A stretch of 64,000 bases of DNA, from positions 4,464,001 to 4,528,000 of the forward strand of contig BSYQ01000001.1 of the NCBI GenBank assembly GCA_030272585.1. Reading direction: 5' to 3'. Under the pieces are notes generated by a model, which was given only the letters and a program-made list of their open reading frames with translations, did no database searches and had not been told where the DNA came from. The position numbers and the translations under genes were made by a program. The DNA is from Bryopsis sp. KO-2023 (taxonomy: Eukaryota; Chlorophyta; Ulvophyceae; Bryopsidales; Bryopsidaceae). This document shows positions 13,153 to 25,605 of this stretch, one piece after another; positions within the stretch are counted from its first letter, which is position 1, and each line of letters starts with the position of its first letter.

Positions 13153-16100
13153 ATGAACACAGGCCCCTCGGCGTTCAAGAAACTCGTGCGAGTGACGTCT
13201 CGAAAGTTTTATGCTGGGCCATGTCCTCCCAAAGAAAACAAAGCGACTGCGCGAGGGAAGTGGGAGAGGGTGAGGCTCGCAGAAACAAAGCAGCACTTCA
13301 GTGACAGTTGAAAATAGAAAAAAAAAAAAAAAATCTGCCAAATTCCGAGACAGGGAAAACGTGGAGCTGAAAGATACTTGGGCTGGGAAAGAGTCAGGTG
13401 GCCTGAATATGAGAATAGCGGAATAGTCTTCTCGAGGAGTATATATCCAGGATATATATATATATATATATATATCCTGGTTTCCAAACTGCTTATCTCC
13501 ACTACACCCTCAATTGTATTTAGTCTGGGTCTTTTAATAGTTTTACCCCAGTTATAGTGGAGGCCACACTGCACCCTTCATCATATTTGGTTTAGCCTAC
13601 ACTATTTCCGTAAACAGCAGGAATTTCAGAAAAACAGAAAATAGTGTGGGCCACACTATTTCCGAAATCTACACTTCTAGGTAACGTATTTGGTTTTCGA
13701 TGAATTCGCATTAGAGAGAGAGAGAGCAAATTTGAACGCTTCCAAATTAAATTAATAAAAAAAATAAAAGAAAATATTTTATATCGACCTTAAAAGGGAG
13801 GGGAGAGTATTAGAGACATGAGTATTTGTTCTTGATTTGATGCTAGGTGGATACGAGTGGGCTGGGAATAGTGGTTTTGGATAGCTTGACTCAAAAGGAA
13901 TGGGTGAAGGAGGATTTGCTTGCCGATGAACTGAAAATTGCTCCCAAGCTGTTGAGAAGGGCGTTAAGGTATCTGGAGGTGGAGAAAATCCTGAGACGAG
14001 AACATCGCAAGGAAGGAAAGCGGACACAAAACAAGGATGTCGTGGTGCTGGCTACAAAGGGTAAAAAAGAAAAAAGAAAAATGGTTTCTATTTTCTTGTT
14101 GATTAAAAAAAAAAATGCCCGAGGAAGAAAATTAATTGAAGTGGGAAACTGTTTTCTTCAATCGTTTCTGGAAAAAGGCAATTTAACAAAGGTAGTCGCT
14201 TTTGGGGGCTTTGTCTCCTTTCTGCAAGTAGTGGAAAAAAGAGGAAAAAAATTATCAAAATAGGAACTGTTGGCTGAAAAAGGCTCAATTTTCAACAAAA
14301 TATCGTCATATCTGATGCTCTCTTTTTTTTAATGTTCTTCTCCATTTCACTGTCGCCAGAAAAAGATGATGGTGTGGAAGAGCAGCCCGTGAAAGCTAGA
14401 CTCCATTCGTACTGTGCAATCGATTACCCTCGCTTCATGGATATGCTGAATCTGCGGATGCACTTGATCAAGCAAAAGTTGAAGGTTCAGAGATTTTTCA
14501 TATTCACAAAAACCATCATGGTTGCAACACACACGAGCACCTGCATTTCTTAGGACGGTTTTTTTTTCCATACCTGTTCACACAGGCTAAAAATGCTTTT
14601 CAACAATGCAATGAACGATTTTGAGTAGGAGCACTGAATCCTTGTCATATCACACCCAACCGTGGCCTCGCATGCACATCCTGGCTCATTTTCACGCTGT
14701 GGTGGTGGGTCAGTCAGAGTTGGAAGAAGAAAATCCTGTGATGAACTACATATGTCCAACATGCAACAGCACCTTCAGTTCTTTGGACTTTGCCCTGCTG
14801 TTGGACAGAGACACCGGCCAGATGTGCTGCGATGAATGCGGCACAGAGGTGTTGGAGCAGTTTGGAGCCGATGGCCAAACTGGGAATGCGGATGATCGTA
14901 GAAAGCGAAGAGAGGTGCACAGCAAACTGGATTTTCATTTTTTTTTTCTTAAATTATTTTTTGTCCCGTATATTTTTTTCTTGAATTATATTTTTTACCT
15001 GTGTTTCCCTTCTGGGAAATGCAGGTTACTAAGGTAAAGTAGGTCTGGAGCAGGCTTCTTTTCCTTTGATTTTCTGGATTTTGGTTTTCAGAGATCGGAT
15101 TGTCCATGTTCAAAAAAAAAAATGATGCCATAAATTTGTCACCAAGGGGAAGTTTCTTTCCCCGTTAATTTTTGGATGGCATTGGTTTCATCATTTCGCC
15201 GCAGGGTGACTTGATGGGAATATCGATCGATTTCAAAAACGTTTGTTCAATTTTCTGTTGCGATATCAGGGAATGCGTTCGTTGTCTCAAGCATTTGAAA
15301 AAGATGCGAAGGATATCTTCGACCAGCTCGTGAAAGTGAAAGGGATCGAAGCTCCGGATTACGGCAGCTTGACGGATTGGGCTGTTGCTAGAAGGGCAGC
15401 CGAAGCAGCAAGAGCTCGAGACGGTGTGGGCTATGTGAATTCTCAATGCATTTCTTCAACACTCGTTTGTTCCGGTGTCTAAGTATCTTTGTGAGCCTTC
15501 GAAGATCCATTCAAATTCTGGGCAGGTTCAAAAAAAATGTAAAATGTAAAAACAGAAGCGAAGAAGTGCTGTGTCTTAAATGAACAGGCGGAAAGGGGGA
15601 AGGAGGTGCTGGAGCCGATGGTAGCTGGGAGCCCACGGTCGAGCTCGATTTCGGTGGACCTTCCACAGAGGATCCCGTGAAAACAAAAAGCGAAGATACG
15701 AACAAGGGACTGCCACCATGGATGCTGAGACAAGGGATCAAGGTACTCCATGTTGGACTGCTGTTTATGACGGAGCATTCCTTGGACTGGAATTAGTTCA
15801 TTTTGGAGCAAATTTTTTTGCACAATTGAGCTCTCCGATGAAGATTGGATGTCAAGAGAGTGAGTCTCTGGTGTGTAGTCGGAAAGTGAGTTGGCCAGCT
15901 TGCACAGTGATGCAAATTTGGACTCCAAAGACGAGAAAATTGAGGGGATGGCAGTGGATAACGACGCCAAATTCAAACAGTATGTGGATGAAATTAAGCG
16001 CAAGCATGCCTATGCGACTGCCATGAGGGCTGCACAGAAACGGCCTGCTGATGAAGAGGTATGTCTTTGTTCTTTCCGAAAAAACTGCACAGCTCAAGAC

Positions 16101-16614
16101 TGAGCTCCCCAATTACAACCGCACAGACTGTGGCATCTATTGGTGATGGATGAGGGACCAATGTATCATTTGATCATATGGGAATTTTTTAGGAAAACGC
16201 TTCTTCAGAATCGTACGGTGCAGTCTGTCAGAGAGTAACGGCGCGCGCCAGGGATCACAGTCGCTGAAAACCTGTTCCTCCTGTGTACAGGTGAAACAGG
16301 AGTCGCCTGGTGCAGAGTCTGCTCGACCTGGGAAGAAACCCAAGGTCGACCCTTCGACTAACGAAAAGGCGGCGACGCCACCCAAGCGGGAAAAGAAGGC
16401 TGAATCCGATGATGGGATCGAATGGGAGGATGATGGCGGCGGCGTCGAATGGGAAGAGGGAGACGACGAACAAAAGGAGGTCGAATGGGAGGATGGTCAG
16501 GACGACGGGGACGGGGATAACGATGGTGCATATGACGCCGAGGCGGCGGAGGCGGCGCGCATCGCGGACATGGAGTCTGATGCTGCTCGTGTGTCTGGCT
16601 GGACTCAACTGTGA
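13153..16614 (+). CDS. TFIIEA: Transcription initiation factor IIE subunit alpha
   Basis: Nine exons: 13153-13269, 13847-14060, 14360-14484, 14714-14914, 15270-15423, 15588-15742, 15879-16058, 16291-16614, with the third-to-fourth exon acceptor chosen at CAG before TCAGAG (eight coding exons are fully supported; a ninth very small one near 15025 cannot be excluded). The product is 489 aa. Residues 1-110 form the winged helix (LVRVTSRKFY, then VVLDSLTQKEWV and LRRALRYLEVE). A zinc ribbon follows with C166, C169, C191 and C194. The middle contains LPPWMLRQGIK, characteristic of plant TFIIE alpha, and the C-terminus is acidic with repeats of EWED/EWEE and ends GWTQL. TFIIE recruits and regulates TFIIH at RNA polymerase II promoters. 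The donor at 14485 (GTTCAG) is weak but keeps frame and homology. Confidence 0.9.
13447..13480. repeat. 34-bp perfect palindrome centred on (AT)n, in TFIIE alpha intron 1
   Basis: CCAGG at 13447 and CCTGG ending 13480 flank an uninterrupted AT-alternating core, so the whole 34 bases equal their reverse complement. Such a sequence can extrude as a cruciform and is prone to length change. Confidence 0.85.
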
Positions 16615-18254
16615 TTATGGTGAAACAAGAAATGCCTCATCGGAGGGATAGGAGACATCATTAGGGGCAATGGGTATTGTAACATATGGAACTTGAAGTG
16701 AAAGTGACGGGCGGTGTTTTCTGCCTTTCAGACAATGGAATCGCAGGAGTTATTGGATTGCTTCATTCTTTTGAGCGACTTGTCCAGTGCCCGTTGCAAG
16801 ACAATTAGAATATGAAGGAAGTCTGTAAGGAAGACCTTCCGTGTATGGAGTGGGGCTCTTGTATTTGTCGTGAACTCAGAATACTCATTGCAGGCTAGCT
16901 TCTCTATTTGACTTCCAGGATGGAATCTGTAGATACCAACAAAGTGCAAACAAACAAACAAGTTGAGTGCTGGTCCCAAGGCTGGCTGATAAAGCAGACT
17001 CCACTGCGTACGCAACATCCAGTTCCAGGTTTACAGAGCTTCACCCCATACCTTGTAGGAAATTTCCTTGTGTTGGCGTTCTACGGGTCAGCCGCAACCC
17101 ATCTCATTGTCTGCATTTTCACTCACTTTTATCAATCGTCACCTGACCACATGGAACGATGTCGCTCTGTAGGCTGAGAATTCCTCTTGTCAGCTGCTGG
17201 GGTTTCCAGCAGAATAAAAAAAACAAAGGTCTTTTTTGTGAGAAAAAGCTCCGGGCTCTGGAGTTTTGGGACAGTGGGTTAAATATATATTTATATGTGT
17301 AAGTATCGGGTGCGTTTGCCCTTTGTGTTTTTATTGATGTAAAGACTCTGTCTCACGTCTCAAAATGGCTCATTCATCATCACAGCAAACTTCTCATTTG
17401 CTTTTCTTCTGACATGGGTGGAAGTGAACACATGACAATAATCAAGTTTTTAAACTAGAAATGGTGAGAAGAGATGAGCTGCAGCAGTTTGACGCCGAAA
17501 AAAAGAAATTTGGTGGAAGAAAAGAAAAACCCATCAGGAAGGGTCGACTGGGTGCTGGAAGTTTCGAGAGCTGGTCTCAAATATTTCAGACCAGTGCCTT
17601 CGAAACATCAAAAACAGAAAAAGTAAAAAGATGAAAAGGTGGATCAAATTACTTCAAGTGGCATACACATTACTCGTTCTATCATATTTCCTGTCTTTTC
17701 TCATGTTTTTGTCAATTTGGACAAATGTGGAAACACGTGAAAAAGGTGGTTTGTTGTGGAGAAAGAAAAAGGGGCGGGGGGGGGGGGGGGGGGTGAACAG
17801 AGAAGAAAATTTGTGACATCTCATGACGCCAATCAAGGACTTTGTACACACGGGAAAACCTTGGGCTCTCAAATTCATCTCTGTGAAATTGATTTTTCTT
17901 TGCATGTTCTGATTTTATGAACCCTCCAGGTGCCCCTGTGTGTGGGAAAATCACTATGTGCATCTATCTTATCAAGCTATCCTTTTTTTTCTTTTTTCTT
18001 TTTTTCTTATCGAGTTCTTTGCTGTTCACAAACCACAAACGACAGTCCTGCTTTTCTCTAAGCGCGTTTTTTTAAAACCCTCCACCACTGCATATCGCTC
18101 AAGGATGTCAAATCAAATACAACCTCCACATACATTCACTGTGTGTGAAACTACCTCCACTCCCGCCACTTACTAGCAACACTCACAAACAGGTGCATCT
18201 CATACAAACTTGGAACAGAAACTGAGAGATCACAACCCGAGAAAGTGTATAATG
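16615..18254. other. Intergenic between convergent TFIIE alpha and Ctf4
   Basis: Both flanking genes end here, so the ends are their 3' UTRs. No coding exon is supported. A long G run (about 17776-17792) and T-rich tracts near 17980-18010 are the only notable sequence features. Confidence 0.6.
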
Positions 18255-21200
18255 TTATCGGGTCGTCCTTGCGAACGGGTTGGATCTGGATTTTCGCTGT
18301 GAGACTGGGGATGCAGTGGGAGGAATTTGGGGTGCCCTGACAGCAACGTTCTCTTGGGCATCGTCAAACCGCTGCACATTAGAATAGTTGATTGTGGGGG
18401 CAGTAGCATCGATGCCTCCGTTGCTACGTTCACCGGTCTCCATCTCAAACTCCTCCGTCTGCAAATAAAAAAAATTAAAAAAAAATTAAAATTAAGTTTT
18501 TATGCCCTCGATGCATATCAGGGACCATTGATGCCCTCAAAGCAATCCAGAGAATCTCAAAAGTGCGTTGAGAATTTGGGTCTTTGCGTTCGGGAAGGAG
18601 TGGGTGCAGTCATGCTGCTTCTTTTTGTGGGAAATTCGCATAACGATGGCTGACCTGAAAAACCGAATCATCATCTTCTTCTTGCATTCTGTCCTCCAGC
18701 AATTTGGTCAACCTTTCAGCCAAGGGAACCATGGCATGGTGATTAGCCAAGGCAAGGGCCCCTGCAAAAAGCATGCCAATACAATCAGCCAAGTCTCATG
18801 GATCTTCCAAAAAGAAAGGGTGCCGACTCATATCGGGGACCCATGTGGTGTTTGCTTCGATTTGCCATCCAGTTTTCTTGTTCACTTCATTCGCACCTCG
18901 AAGAACTTTTTCTGCACGAATGCCTGTTGCGATATGGAAAGCTTGAACAGATTGGTCTACTTTCAGGGCCTCGTGGAATAGCTTCAACAATGTGCTGTCA
19001 ATTCCGGCCTCGAGTTTCGGGATTTCACTGGCTTCGGGCATCAATTCAAGGCGTTTGTGCGAAAGCAGACTTTGCTGCAGCATGTGGCTGTCCTCCAATT
19101 TGGTCACTGTAGGGTTCGACGAGGCAAATCCACACACTCGCAACGGAATCTCTATTATCACCGGTGGAGGACGTACCTATAAGTGAAAGTAATTTCATTG
19201 GTTTATCCATCTGTTGCCATCCATTCTACCTTTCTTTGCTAGAGATGTTGTCATTCAATCATGGATACCTGAGGGAAAGGGTTTATTGGGGTGCACACAA
19301 TGCACACGAGTGATTCCTGGCGGACACTGATGATTCGAAAGATCTCTGCACTCTTTCGCTCGGTGGCAGCTTCGAATATGGGCATCCAAGCCAAGTGTGG
19401 GGGCTCCCCATCCTGTCTTCTCAGGACACCTTCGGAGTCGTAGGTTGCCAACACGCCTTCCTCGCTGAAACCTATCCATTCCAGGGTCGACCCCGGGGTT
19501 ATCGCAAGCGTGCCGGTGGAAACGATTTTAAATCCATCGCAATTGTACACCTACAAGACCCCAAACTGGCCACCTTGGATGAAATGGTGCAAATCGATCC
19601 TGGTTTGACACATTCACGACAGAACAAAGTCTCCCCTAGGAGAAAATCATTTTCATACTCCACTGTTCCAACTACACATTATGTTACAAAAACGACCAAC
19701 GAGAATAGACAATTAAACAAACACTACCAGTGCGGATAGCCTGTAGCATATATCGCACCATGTAGTTCAAATTCTGCCACATTCGGGTCCCTGAGCCAAA
19801 TCCGTGCCAAACAACAGCAAGGAGGTCTTTGTGTGCACATAGCGCCACCGGAGCACCCTCCAATGACCAAACCCGTTGCCGAGTCCCACCAACTCCAAAT
19901 ATCCCCAGACGCCATGTGTTCGTTACAGCAGCAACAAAACTGGAGCCTGCGAACAGCATCCTCATATCAGCCGCAGCACTTTTTCTCAAGTACCTTTTGT
20001 TGTGTTAAAAGGTTCGATAAGGATGTGTGGGGAAAGGTCTTACAAATACAGCGTTTTGGGCAAAGGTGCACCAGTCAAGACGAAGGGTTTGTTCTTTGTA
20101 GCAAGGAGTAAATGAACTCGATAATGGAACCAGCACAAAAGTCAGAACTCGACCTGCTGCAACACAAACGGCCTCTTCTCTGCCCTCTAAATCAACAGAC
20201 CACTCTCCCGTTGATGCCCAGCTGTTGAAGGGCTTGAAATCGATCGACCCAGAAGTCTTTCCTTTGCTAGGGCTCGCAAACACGGCTCCGGCATGGCCGA
20301 TGCTCCCCACTGTGTAACCTTTGAAGTCATGCATCCTGGGGACCCGGGCACGGCTCAGGTCAGGGTGATTGACAGTTACCTTGGCACATCCCCAAGCAAA
20401 CCAAGCATCAAACCCCCTCCTGTGAAAGACGTGGATGTATTTCGTGATACTGATACTGTTTCCACACTGGTTGGTGCTTTGTGGAAAACCACCCAAGTGT
20501 TAACTCTTCACAAAGAAATGCCACGCACGGCAATTCTGCGGGTATGTGTGTGTTTGGAGGGGGGGGGGGGCTGTTTCAAAGCAACAGCAGCTTAATTTAA
20601 ATCAGAAATCTCCATCAAATCAATATGTCATATGTTATATATGATATAGGTGTGAGGACGATGGTGCGCATGAACAGCTCATTGATTGAGACTTGAAACA
20701 GGCCCAAGTGTAGAACCATAGCGCCCTACTCAAGTGTGAAAAAAGATTCCAGAATTCATCCAAACGATTCGTGGCACTGACCTCCACGATATTGTGGTCC
20801 CCCATGTTTCTCAACACGATGATCCCTAGCTGGTTGTAGCAGATGTAGAAGGCCTTGTTACCGATGGGGGGCTTGGTTGCACCGGGTCGAACGGGCTTCT
20901 GTGGTGCAACCGAAAGCGTATTAGGATTGGTGGTGAAGAAAGGCTCCTCAGTTTCGCGACGTCTTTTCGCTGCTCGATATTCGGGAGTGTCCTTCTCCAA
21001 TTCAAACAGATAATCAAATTCCTCGCCTTTATTTCCCTGCTGTCCTAAGCAACAAACAGCAATATCAACGGATGCACTAGGAATGATCCTAAACCTCAGC
21101 GGGCCTCTTCACCAAGCATGCCCTTGCACGCTGATGGGAAACCTGGCCACAGATGGTAGATGGGCTGGTGGATTCGAAAGATTCCATTGAAAATGACCTT

Positions 21201-23050
21201 TGTTTGTACCTCCAGCAGCGGCGTTTGTACCTCCAGCAGCGGCGTCTGTTGGGGCATTCAATTCGTCGGGAACTACATCGCTCCATTTGCCGACCTCTCC
21301 GGTAGCCATCCCGAAAACGATTACATTCTCGTATGGATGCCATGCCAGATCTGTGACCAACCCTGGGGTTTTTTTCTTGGTGATGCTGTTGGACTTCAAC
21401 ATGCCCCATATCACGACCAAGTTGTCTTCCCCAGCCGTCGCTGCATAGATGCCTGGCGACCAATATCAGCACAGAACTGATTTCATTATTACCATCGCAA
21501 ATCAGCACCAGGAATCCCACGGCAGAACGGCATGTGCACGTTCCCCTGAACTAAAATGGCAGGGTGCTGTTGTAACCTAGAATATGCATGTTGATCTTAT
21601 ATATATCTTACATCTTATATTTTTGTATGTATGACGGGCTACATGTCACCCACCATTTGGAGAAAAAGCAACCAAATTCACTGGCTGCGAATGCACGCCT
21701 GTCAGCCTGGACCTGGTGGTTCCCTCCTTCCAAGACAATCGCTCCAGCATCACAACGTCATTATCGTTACCAGGCACCGCAAGTAGAGTGCCTCCATCAG
21801 GGTGCCAACTGACACCGATGCGAATGTTGTCTGACGTCTCAACCTGACAAGGTAAAAAAAAAACTACCCATAAATGCAGTTTCGTTCTGCTTCATGGCTT
21901 TTTTTTGGTTTTAAATCCATGGGTGGCGTGCTCTGCTGGAGGGAAATACCTTGCGGGCAAGATCTGGCTTTGATGAAACGTGTTCCACCCCTTCTTCCAC
22001 GTCCCAGATATGAATCATGCCGCTGGTCGTAACGGAAGCTACAAATTTTCCAATTGGGCCGTATGCCACATCACGAGAACCGCATTTGGCAAACAAACGA
22101 TGAATCACCTAAGCGACAAAAAAATTTCCCACCAACGCTCAAAGCATGCATAAAAACCAGACCCTCGATTGTAGCAATGCACGAATGCCTCCAAACACTC
22201 ACAGCCGTGTTTTCGTTCCTGAGTTTTTTCCTTTCAATTAAGGAAAGGAAAAAACAATGAGGGGCCCAACTCACAACCTCAGGAATTTTCCCAGTCTGAC
22301 CCAACGATTTCATGCCCAATCGAAACAAAAAGGACTCATGTCAGACATATATGGACCCCATCCCAGGAACTAAATTTTAAACCTCCATTAAATTCCTCAA
22401 CAGGAAATCCAATTCCACAAAGGAGTGGGCATTCCTGTATTTTCATTTCAAGATGTGTTGCAGCTCCGTCACTGACGTAAGCTTCACCTTGTCGGTGCCG
22501 TTCACGTCCAACAGTTGGACGTCCTCGGAGTCTCCCGACGCTGCCAAAATTGTTTGGCTTGGACTGAAACTGAGACACCTCACAGCGGTGGCGGTGCCGG
22601 ACGGGCTTTCGGCTAAGGACGGGGTTGCGATTACCTTATCAATCTCCAAATTCTGCAGCTTATGACTCTGAAAAAACACAAAAAAAGAAAGAAACCGTCA
22701 CACGAAGTGTGCTGAAGCGCACAATTCTTCACACTGTGTCGATGGGACAAATCTTCCTCCGAAACGAGGGGACGACTCCTACGAGCCCCACCAGAGATGT
22801 GTTTCGAGCTTGTTCTCACCGCGATTTTTCCATTCTCATAACCAACCGTAACCCGCCCGGAATTCTTCTTGAAGGCAAGCGCAGTGACCACAGCGTCCTT
22901 TTCGGATTGCGACGCTAACTCCTCCAAGCTGGTCCCTGCCAACACGCACAGCTTTCCATCCGTTCCTGCAGACACAATGTGGCACTCGTCGTCCTCTTCC
23001 ACAAACAAGACGCGGATCTGGCCGGCGTCGTGAGTTTTCGATAGCTGCAT
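18255..23050 (-). CDS. CTF4: Ctf4/AND-1/WDHD1 replisome adaptor (plant EOL1 type)
   Basis: Twelve minus-strand exons: 22820-23050, 22488-22667, 21950-22108, 21654-21843, 21210-21452 (or 21231-21452), 20782-21044, 20154-20379, 19759-19946, 19269-19550, 18897-19176, 18655-18761, 18255-18458. Phases agree throughout and the product is about 850 aa. The N-terminal half is a WD40 propeller (repeats end in IHIWD, VVIWG and similar). The middle is the SepB beta-propeller, with the family signature around IDFKPFNSWASTGEW and later LEWIGFSEEGVLATYDSEG. The C-terminal part is helical and ends in a short Ser/Pro/Arg tail without the HMG box found in animals. Ctf4 trimers couple the CMG helicase to DNA polymerase alpha and to other replisome clients. 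The ATG at 23050 (MQLSKTHDAG) matches the expected start; an in-frame ATG at 23158 is an alternative. The exon 7 acceptor at 20380 is the least certain. Confidence 0.88.
20653..20757. repeat. Dispersed repeat, short copy, in Ctf4 intron 6
   Basis: The sequence from GAGGACGATGGTGCGCATG through ACTTGAAACAGGCCCAAGTG to ATAGCG...ACTCAAGTG and ATTCCAG reappears at 63473-63735. This copy lacks about 140 bases present in the middle of the other. It is non-coding and belongs to an unnamed repeat family. Confidence 0.75.
21200..21242 (-). repeat. 21-bp tandem repeat duplicating a 5' splice site in Ctf4 exon 5
   Basis: Two copies of a 21-base unit encode DAAAGGTN-like residues. Each copy carries GGAG|GTACAAAC, so the exon can end at 21231 or at 21210. 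Both choices leave phase 1 and join correctly to the next exon, changing the protein by seven residues. Confidence 0.75.
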
Positions 23051-23396
23051 GTCTGGAAGGTTGTGAAATTCTAAGCAGACGACGCCTATCGATGGTATCC
23101 CAATGAACGAACACGCAAGTGTGGGACGGTTGAATATCGTTGGTGCATACAAATCCAAAGCCAGAAACTGCTGCGTATATGTCTGACGGTGGGTTCACAC
23201 ACTCACTCCACAGTCATAAAGAGTCATGACTGGATTCCAAATTCCAAATTTCCAAATTCCGACTAACCGAATTTCATCAGAATTGCGTGCGCTTGGAAGG
23301 CGGGCATCGTCGCCTCCCTTGTAATTTAAGAAGTGTCATGCCCCCGATCAGATAAGTTCACACCCTGTGCTTCGAGCGCAAACCCTGTGTGAGGCA
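23051..23396. promoter_or_regulatory. Divergent promoter: Ctf4 and MFS carrier
   Basis: Opposite start codons are 346 bp apart. The stretch near 23230-23265 repeats ATTCCAAATT-like words. No TATA box or known site is evident. Confidence 0.55.
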
Positions 23397-25005
23397 ATGG
23401 ACAGAAACATGGATTCCAAATCTGACAGGCTCCTGCGATACCGGCGTCGAACGATTTGGATCGTCAACCTGACGAAAGTGTTCGAGGCCGTCGACGAGTC
23501 CATCCTGCCTGCCATGTACAAGTATGTAGCTCGAGACTTCAAAGCAACTCCAAAGGAAATCGCCGCCGTCACCATGTATCGAGGTCTTACGCAATGCCTC
23601 ACGTGCCCCATTGGAGGGGTTGCAGGCAAGATTTCGGCATATCCTTACGCTAGTGTCCATGCCGCCAATGGCTAATGCAAATCAAAGATGATCGATCGGG
23701 GCCAAGAATGAGATGCAGCTCAGCCATCAACTTTAAATCATTTTGTTATGTCAGTCTTGTCCATGGAGTGCTGAATTGAGTCGTGGGCAGTGCCTTTTCT
23801 CAGGACACGTGTTTGACAGAATCAGAGTGCTGTTTGTGGGATGTCTGCTCTGGGCAACCATGACATTCCTCTTTGGCCTGTCGAAATGGGCTCCCCATCC
23901 CCTCCTGATCGGTTCGCTCATTTGGGCGGCCAATGGTTTTGGCTTGACACTCGTGGTGCCGAACACAGAGGGCATCACTGCAGACTACTATCCCAAGAAT
24001 TCCCGGGGAGCAGCCTTTGGTCTGCTGTATTTGACCGGTGGTGTGGGTGCACTCATCGGCAGCTTGTACGCAACCAACATAGCTGGTGTTGACTTTGGTG
24101 GGGTTGAGGGATGGCAAGTGGGCATGTTCATCCTTGCAGCGATTGGGCTGTCGATAGGTGTCGCCGACATTCTGGTGGCAAAAGATCCCCGGAGGTTACT
24201 CCCTGAGAAAGAAAGCCAGGACTCAGGGAAGGTTTCGGTCGCAAAGAATGCATGCATGGACACCATGGATGCGATCAAGAGAGTTATTACCATTCCATCG
24301 TTTATAGTCCTCGTTTTGCAAGGGTGTGTGGGGAATATGCCGTGGAGTGCATTTTCAGCTTTCGTCACCCTCTATCTGCAGCTGATTGGAATGTCGAATC
24401 TGTCCACTAGCATCCTAACCGCGCTGTTTCACTTGGGGACATCGTTGGGAAGCTTCCTGAGTGGGTACATCGGTGATGAGGCAGCAAAGCGGTTTCCAGA
24501 TCATGGCCGGATTTTTGTTTGCCAATTCAGTGTGTTTTCAGGAATTCCCCTCTCCGTAGTGATCTTTTCTTTGCTGCCGAAGAATGGGGAATCCAGCACG
24601 TTTTGGCTGCACCTATTTTTCCTTTTCTTCGAAGGGCTTTTGATCAGTTGGGCGGGGCCTTCTTGCTGCCGGCCGATTTTTGCAGAAGTGGTGCCTGCGA
24701 ACATGCGAAGCATGGTCTATTCCTTCGATCGGTTTTTCGAGAGTTTTTTCGCTTCAGGGGCTGGATTTTTTGTGGGCTGGGCTGCATCCGCTTGGTTTGG
24801 ATACACTGGGGAGGCCACAACCTCAGGAGATCCATCCATCGACTTGCCTAGGGCGGAAGCCCTGGGAAAAGCAATCATGGTGTTCAGTGTAGTGCCATGG
24901 ATGATTTGTCTCATCTCCTTTGTGGCATTGCACTTCACATATCCCCGCGATAGAATCCCAGAACAGTATGAACAACTGGAGGCTGAGTTGTTAAATGAGG
25001 ACTGA
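23397..25005 (+). CDS. Major facilitator superfamily transporter, UNE2-like
   Basis: Two exons, 23397-23625 and 23804-25005, giving 476 aa. The intron starts with GC (GCAG|GCAAG) and ends with CAG; this is the only way the phase-1 join restores GGVAGHVFDRIRVLF, a normal MFS loop between helices 2 and 3. The protein has about twelve hydrophobic segments. Recognisable family pieces are the opening VNLTKVFEAVDESILPAMYK, RGAAFGLLYLTGGVGALIG after helix 4, and PIFAEVVPANMRSMVYSFDR before helix 9. These match the plant group including UNE2 (unfertilized embryo sac 2) and, more loosely, spinster-like carriers. The substrate is not known. A first methionine at 23397 is followed by a second at 23409 (MDSKSD). 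Confidence 0.85.
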
Positions 25006-25605
25006 ATTCAACAGCCAGATACGAATTAGTTGAGTTGTCCTTGCTACCAGGTGATTTACTTTATCAAAACTTGCAGCACGTTTCGTCTGTTGGGCATGGC
25101 ATTGTGGACCTGTTCAACTGTGAGGTGCAGCAGGGCAGGGCAGGGCAGAGAAAAACTCGGACACACTGGGTTTTGGCCCTTTTTTTTGACTTTGTAAGAT
25201 AGTGAGGGGTAAGCTTTATCGGTGCTCATCTGCGTATCGTTGGTTTGCAGCGAGTTTTATTAACAACGATTTGGACATTTTGATCAGAGGGGCTGTGTGC
25301 ATCTGATGCATGCTGGATTCAGAAAATTCAAGGACACTTACTTTCATTCATGAATTCCCTCAACCCAGTGTACACAAAATCATGAAAACGCCGACCGTGC
25401 ACAAAAGTTATGCTTTCCACTTTTCAGTCCACATACACGAACACCAGAACAGAACAAATGGCCCCAGTGTTGAAAGAATGCAACTCGAGATGGATGTATG
25501 CGACAGCTTGCCGTCGTACACAGAGGTAGCCACGACGGAAATTCGATCAACAGAACTCCTTTGCTCGATTTTTCTCCCGACAGGAAAGATCGACCAACCT
25601 GCAGA
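25006..25605. other. Intergenic between MFS gene and TGD2
   Basis: No gene seen. It contains a short GGGCA-type tandem repeat near 25130-25145 and the presumed 5' region of TGD2. An in-frame ATG at 25498 would extend the TGD2 transit peptide by 36 residues. Confidence 0.55.

Noticed and set aside
15025-15033. Possible 9-base TFIIE alpha microexon (GTTACTAAG between AG and GTAAAG)
   Set aside because: The flanking exons join in phase without it and match family spacing, so it is not needed, though it cannot be excluded.
21600-21640. TATATCTTACATCTTATATT as a promoter
   Set aside because: It lies inside Ctf4 intron 4 with no gene start nearby.
22275-22330. Possible extra Ctf4 exon between exons 2 and 3
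   Set aside because: Exons 2 and 3 already join in phase 0 at the right place in the WD40 repeat; adding this piece would insert residues into a blade.
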